Shown here in pieces: positions 15,974 to 18,329 of a DNA stretch of 18,329 nt. The stretch comes from Limiplasma merdipullorum. GTDB taxonomy: Bacteria; Bacillota; Clostridia; Christensenellales; Aristaeellaceae. Numbering within the stretch: the first letter of the stretch is position 1; each line of letters opens with the position of its first letter. The notes under the pieces are model-generated. The model was not told where the DNA came from and made no database searches. It saw nothing but the letters and a program-made list of their open reading frames with translations. The position numbers and the translations under genes were made by a program. The stretch covers positions 1-18,329 of the forward strand of contig DVHQ01000155.1 of assembly GCA_018711955.1 (NCBI GenBank), in the 5' to 3' direction.

Positions 15974-16537
15974 ATGAAGAAATATCTGGCCCTGCTGCTG
16001 ATGATGGCCCTGGCCGCCGCGCCCGCCGCGCTGGCCGAGGACGCCGCCACCCCTCTGCCCTGCGGCGCGACATTTGAGATGGACGGTCCCGCGCTGGTGG
16101 AGGCCATCGGCGGCGATGCGGAGTTTGTGCCCTATTTCGAGGATGATGACACCGAAACGGGAAACATTCAGCTCTCAAACGTGGACCTGGGCATCGGCGA
16201 CATGACCGCTTCCTTTGTGTGCTTTGATGTGCAGCGCGTCAACAGCGCGCGCGAGCCGCGCCTGAGCCTGGTCTCCGTCACGCTGGACCCGGGCGATGAC
16301 AGCATCGCTTCCTTCCGGGCGGCGCTGGAGGCGCTCACCGGTGTGTACGGCGCGCCCGACAACAATCCCTTTGACGAGGCCGCCACGGACATGTACGTGG
16401 AATACGGCATGCTGGACGCCTCCTGGGTCAAGGAGGATGTGCGCATCTATCTGTCGCTGCAGCGCATGTACGAGGATTATCTGGAGCTGAGCTTCTCGCC
16501 CAGAATCTGCTTTGACGCCTCCGATCTGGACGTGTAA
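15974..16537 (+). CDS. Secreted protein of unknown function
   Basis: I do not recognise the family of this 187-aa protein. It starts with a clear signal peptide: KK, then an Ala/Leu-rich core, and a likely signal peptidase I cut after ALA at about residue 21 before EDA. It has no lipobox cysteine. The mature part is acidic, with two Cys residues well apart (C29 and C75 region, another near the C-terminus), and predicted mixed strand-helix content. GGAGG lies 9 nt upstream of the ATG at 15974, and a longer start at 15935 overlaps the DUF6020 stop without a good site. It is the last gene before the terminator at 16746, 35 nt after DUF6020, so it could be a partner or substrate of the putative glycosylation pair. 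No function is claimed. Confidence 0.8.
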   Translation: MKKYLALLLMMALAAAPAALAEDAATPLPCGATFEMDGPALVEAIGGDAEFVPYFEDDDTETGNIQLSNVDLGIGDMTASFVCFDVQRVNSAREPRLSLVSVTLDPGDDSIASFRAALEALTGVYGAPDNNPFDEAATDMYVEYGMLDASWVKEDVRIYLSLQRMYEDYLELSFSPRICFDASDLDV

Positions 16538-16552
16538 GAGCGGTTTGCATCC

Positions 16553-16582
16553 AAAAAAAGGAGCAGGGATTCTTCCCCGCTC
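16553..16582 (-). terminator. Left copy of terminator hairpin, oriented for the minus strand
   Basis: Read on the minus strand, GAGC-GGGA and TCCC-GCTC (16561-16582) form a stem with one A/C mismatch, then one C and seven T (16559-16553). It fits as the terminator of yqeY, but it lies about 205 bp past that gene's stop. Confidence 0.7.
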
Positions 16583-16763
16583 TTCAGCGTGTCGAAAAAG
16601 CCCGCCTGCGGCGTTCTTTTCCGACAGGAGCTTAAGAAATGTTTGCGCCAGGGCGCAAACTCCCCGCCCGCCCGGCAAAGCCGGGCGATACGAATTCAGC
16701 TCGGAGGGCTGCGGCCCTCCAAACCTCCCAAATGGGGCAGTCTGAGGAGCAGGGATTCTTCCC
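16559..16763. repeat. Hairpin-rich repeat block flanked by 19-bp direct repeats
   Basis: Identical 19-bp sequences (AGGAGCAGGGATTCTTCCC) are at 16559-16577 and 16745-16763; similarity continues a few bases further with mismatches. Between them are four stems in tandem: an imperfect 37-nt palindrome at 16590-16626 with a TGC loop; GTTTGCGC/GCGCAAAC at 16641-16660; CGCCCGGC/GCCGGGCG at 16669-16687; and GGAGGGC/GCCCTCC at 16703-16720. No coding sequence is supported in 16538-16786. The layout suggests a small non-autonomous dispersed element or an insertion into a terminator. Confidence 0.65.
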
Positions 16764-16773
16764 TGCTCCTTTT
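16746..16773 (+). terminator. Rho-independent terminator of the yhcH-GT2-DUF6020-secreted protein unit
   Basis: GGAGCAGGGA (16746-16755) and TCCCTGCTCC (16760-16769) form a perfect 10-bp stem with a TTCT loop, followed by TTTT (16770-16773). On the minus strand it lacks a T-run, unlike the left copy. Confidence 0.88.
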
Positions 16774-16786
16774 CCATTTGCGGCCT

Positions 16787-17233
16787 TTATTTCAGGTACG
16801 TGCCCACCAGACGGTTGACCAGCGCGCCGTCGGCCTTGTCCTTCACCTTGGGCATGAGGGCCTTCATCAGCTTGCCCTTGTCCTTGGCCGTGGGTTCGGC
16901 GAGGCCAAGTTCCGCCAGCGTCGCCTCGATCACCTCGCGAATCGCCGCCTCGTCCATGCGGGCGGGCGCAAATTCAGCATAGACCGCCATGCGCAGCCGG
17001 CACTCCTCGATCACATCCGTGCGGTCCGCGGGGGTGGTGTCCAGCGTTTCCTGCGCTTCCTTGATTTCCCGGTACACCACGGCGTTGGCCTCATCCTCGG
17101 TCAGATCCTCGCGCTTGTCGATGGTCTTGGCCTTGAGCGCGGACAACAGCAGCGAAAGCGCCTCCTTGCGGGGCTTGTCGCCCGCCTTGAGCGCGTCCAT
17201 CATGGCCTTGCGCACTACCTCTACCTTGGTCAT
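16787..17233 (-). CDS. yqeY: GatB/YqeY domain-containing protein
   Basis: This 148-aa helical protein belongs to the YqeY family, related to the tail domain of the GatB subunit of tRNA amidotransferase. Its role is not established; tRNA binding is assumed from the GatB tail. Typical segments are KAGDKPRKEALSLLLSALK (about 17-35), the EEDE-like EDEANAVVYREIKE and the C-terminal KGKLMKALMPKVKDKADGALVNRLV, with standard length. The start at 17233 is preceded by GGGAGGGAG. It is transcribed from a -10 box overlapping that of the divergent ogg gene. Downstream it runs into the hairpin block. Confidence 0.95.
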   Translation of the reverse strand: MTKVEVVRKAMMDALKAGDKPRKEALSLLLSALKAKTIDKREDLTEDEANAVVYREIKEAQETLDTTPADRTDVIEECRLRMAVYAEFAPARMDEAAIREVIEATLAELGLAEPTAKDKGKLMKALMPKVKDKADGALVNRLVGTYLK

Positions 17234-17263
17234 TTTTAACTCCCTCCCAAATCTTCGGTTTCA

Positions 17264-17278
17264 TGGTATAGTATATCA
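17264..17278. promoter_or_regulatory. Overlapping divergent extended -10 boxes (ogg plus, yqeY minus)
   Basis: Plus strand: TGG + TATAGT (17264-17272) for ogg. Minus strand: TGA + TATACT (17278-17270) for yqeY. The two -10 hexamers share three base pairs, so polymerase cannot occupy both at once. Recognisable -35 elements are weak on both sides. Confidence 0.6.
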
Positions 17279-17313
17279 CAGCGGGCAAGGCCCGCAAAGA
17301 AGGAGGCGCCGCC

Positions 17314-18123
17314 ATGGACCTGACCATCCCCTGCTTTGACCCCGCCCTGATCGCACGCAGCGGCCAGTGCTTCCGCATGCGCGAGGGAAAGGGCGGCATC
17401 GTGACCGCGCTGGCCGGAGCGGACCGGGTGCGGGTGACGCCGCTGGGCGGGGACCGCTTCCGCTTCGACTGTCCGCCGGAGGACTTCGAGCGGCGCTGGC
17501 GCGCCTACTTTGACCTGGATACGGACTACGAGGCCATCCAACGCGAGGCGGCCGGCCAGGATGAGCTTCTTGCGCACGCAGCCTGCACCTGCCGGGGCCT
17601 GCGCATCCTCCGGCAGGACCCATGGGAGACGCTGGTCTGTTTTCTGATTTCCCAGCGAAAGAGCATTCCCGCCATTCAAACGTGCGTGGAGGCGCTGTGC
17701 ACGCGCTGCGGGGCGAAGGTAGGCCGGGGCCGCGGACGGTACTTCGCCTTTCCGGGCCCGGAGGACCTGCTCCGGGCGGGCGAGCGTGGCCTTCGCGCCT
17801 GCGGCACGGGGTACCGCGCGCCCTACCTGCTGGACGCGGCGCGCCGTGTGGCGGACGGGCAGGCCGACCTGGACGCCATGGCCGCCCTGCCCGACGATGA
17901 GCTGCTGGAGCAGCTTGAGGCCATCCACGGCGTAGGCGTGAAGGTGGCCAGCTGCGTAATGCTCTTCGGCTATCACCGCCTCGCCTCCGCGCCGGTGGAC
18001 GTGTGGATTCGCCGCGTGATCGACGAGGACTATGGCGGCCGGTCGCCCTTTCCCGCCTACGGAGAGCATGCGGGCATCTTCCAGCAATATCTGTTTTACG
18101 GGCGCATCGCGCAAAAGGGTTAA
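17314..18123 (+). CDS. ogg: 8-oxoguanine DNA glycosylase/AP lyase, Ogg1 type
   Basis: This 269-aa protein has the HhH-GPD fold. The N-terminal SGQCFRM motif (residues 16-22) corresponds to SGQSFRW of human OGG1. The helix-hairpin-helix IHGVGVKVAS carries the catalytic lysine K210, and PVDVWIRR carries the catalytic aspartate D229. Their 19-residue spacing equals that of K249 and D268 in human OGG1. It should remove 8-oxoguanine paired with cytosine and nick the strand. An AlkA/3-methyladenine glycosylase assignment is less likely because those lack the lysine. AAGGAGG lies about 7 nt upstream of the ATG at 17314. Its stop overlaps the uvrB stop on the other strand. Confidence 0.93.
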   Translation: MDLTIPCFDPALIARSGQCFRMREGKGGIVTALAGADRVRVTPLGGDRFRFDCPPEDFERRWRAYFDLDTDYEAIQREAAGQDELLAHAACTCRGLRILRQDPWETLVCFLISQRKSIPAIQTCVEALCTRCGAKVGRGRGRYFAFPGPEDLLRAGERGLRACGTGYRAPYLLDAARRVADGQADLDAMAALPDDELLEQLEAIHGVGVKVASCVMLFGYHRLASAPVDVWIRRVIDEDYGGRSPFPAYGEHAGIFQQYLFYGRIAQKG

Positions 18124-18329
18124 CGCGTGCGCCTGGGCCGCCGGTGCCTGCGCACCTGCGGCTTTTGAATGTCGTCGTGCTTTTCCCCCTTGAGGCGGAA
18201 CAGCTCGTCGCGCAGCTTGGCGGCGCGCTCGAAATCGAGGTCCTTGGCGGCGGAGAGCATCTGGTCCTCCACGCTCTTCATCAGTTCCTGAAGCTCCTCG
18301 TCGCTCATGTCGTCGGGCTTGTGGTCCTT
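18120..18329 (-). CDS. uvrB: Excinuclease ABC subunit B, C-terminal end (cut by window edge)
   Basis: Only the last 69 residues are in the window. They contain a UVR motif (SAAKDLDFERAAKLRDEL) followed by a basic tail (RRHRRPRRTR), and the frame is open to the window edge. A UVR motif at the very C-terminus is the UvrB arrangement, where it binds UvrC in nucleotide excision repair. UvrC and ClpC/McsA proteins also carry UVR motifs but not at this position. The stop TAA (18122-18120) interlocks with the ogg stop in a TTAA tetramer. The identity is likely, though the helicase part is not visible. Confidence 0.85.
   Translation of the reverse strand, partial: KDHKPDDMSDEELQELMKSVEDQMLSAAKDLDFERAAKLRDELFRLKGEKHDDIQKPQVRRHRRPRRTR

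Overview
The window (18,329 bp, GC-rich) looks like an ordinary chromosomal segment of a high-GC member of the Clostridia (Firmicutes). The evidence is consensus sigma-A promoters with 17-bp spacers, strong GGAGG-type ribosome binding sites, Rho-independent terminators, an RNase Y gene, and families typical of Clostridia (DUF4364, an HPr-like protein without the active histidine, DUF6020, stand-alone E2-like acyltransferase, Ogg-type glycosylase). I cannot name the genus. I see no rRNA, tRNA, CRISPR array, prophage, insertion sequence or toxin-antitoxin cassette.

Layout. Positions 1-1980 are on the minus strand: the tilS start (cut by the window edge), a DUF4364 gene overlapping it, and a small Crh/HPr-like gene. 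A divergent promoter region (about 1981-2199) leads into a plus-strand run: a NahK-like sugar kinase, a VanY-like D,D-carboxypeptidase with two peptidoglycan-binding repeats, mnmG (tRNA uridine modification) and an EamA transporter that starts on a TTG overlapping the mnmG stop. A short MGMT-type gene (minus) converges on EamA with interlocked stops. A MATE exporter and a stand-alone E2-like acyltransferase follow, each apparently with its own control.

Positions 10399-12472 hold the most interesting stretch. A terminator is followed by a perfect-consensus promoter, then about 320 nt of strongly structured non-coding sequence ending in an intrinsic terminator, and then rny (RNase Y). The 5' end of the predicted RNA can pair with the 5' arm of that terminator, so this is either an independent small RNA or a switch-like leader controlling RNase Y.

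From 12487 a promoter drives yhcH-family, GT2 glycosyltransferase, DUF6020 membrane protein and a secreted protein of unknown function. The GT2/DUF6020 pair has the architecture of a polyprenyl-phosphate-sugar synthase plus a GT-C-like transferase. This unit ends in a hairpin-rich intergenic block (16553-16773) where one bidirectional terminator appears to have been split or duplicated around a compact repeat element. The right end has yqeY (minus) and ogg (plus) fired from overlapping divergent -10 boxes, and the C-terminus of uvrB (minus) converging on ogg.

Most of the window is housekeeping (tRNA modification, RNA decay, DNA repair, transport). I did not find a clear multi-gene novel system. 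The best leads are the rny leader RNA, the split-terminator repeat, the non-phosphorylatable HPr homologue, the E2-like protein lacking its catalytic histidine, and the GT2-DUF6020-secreted protein cassette.
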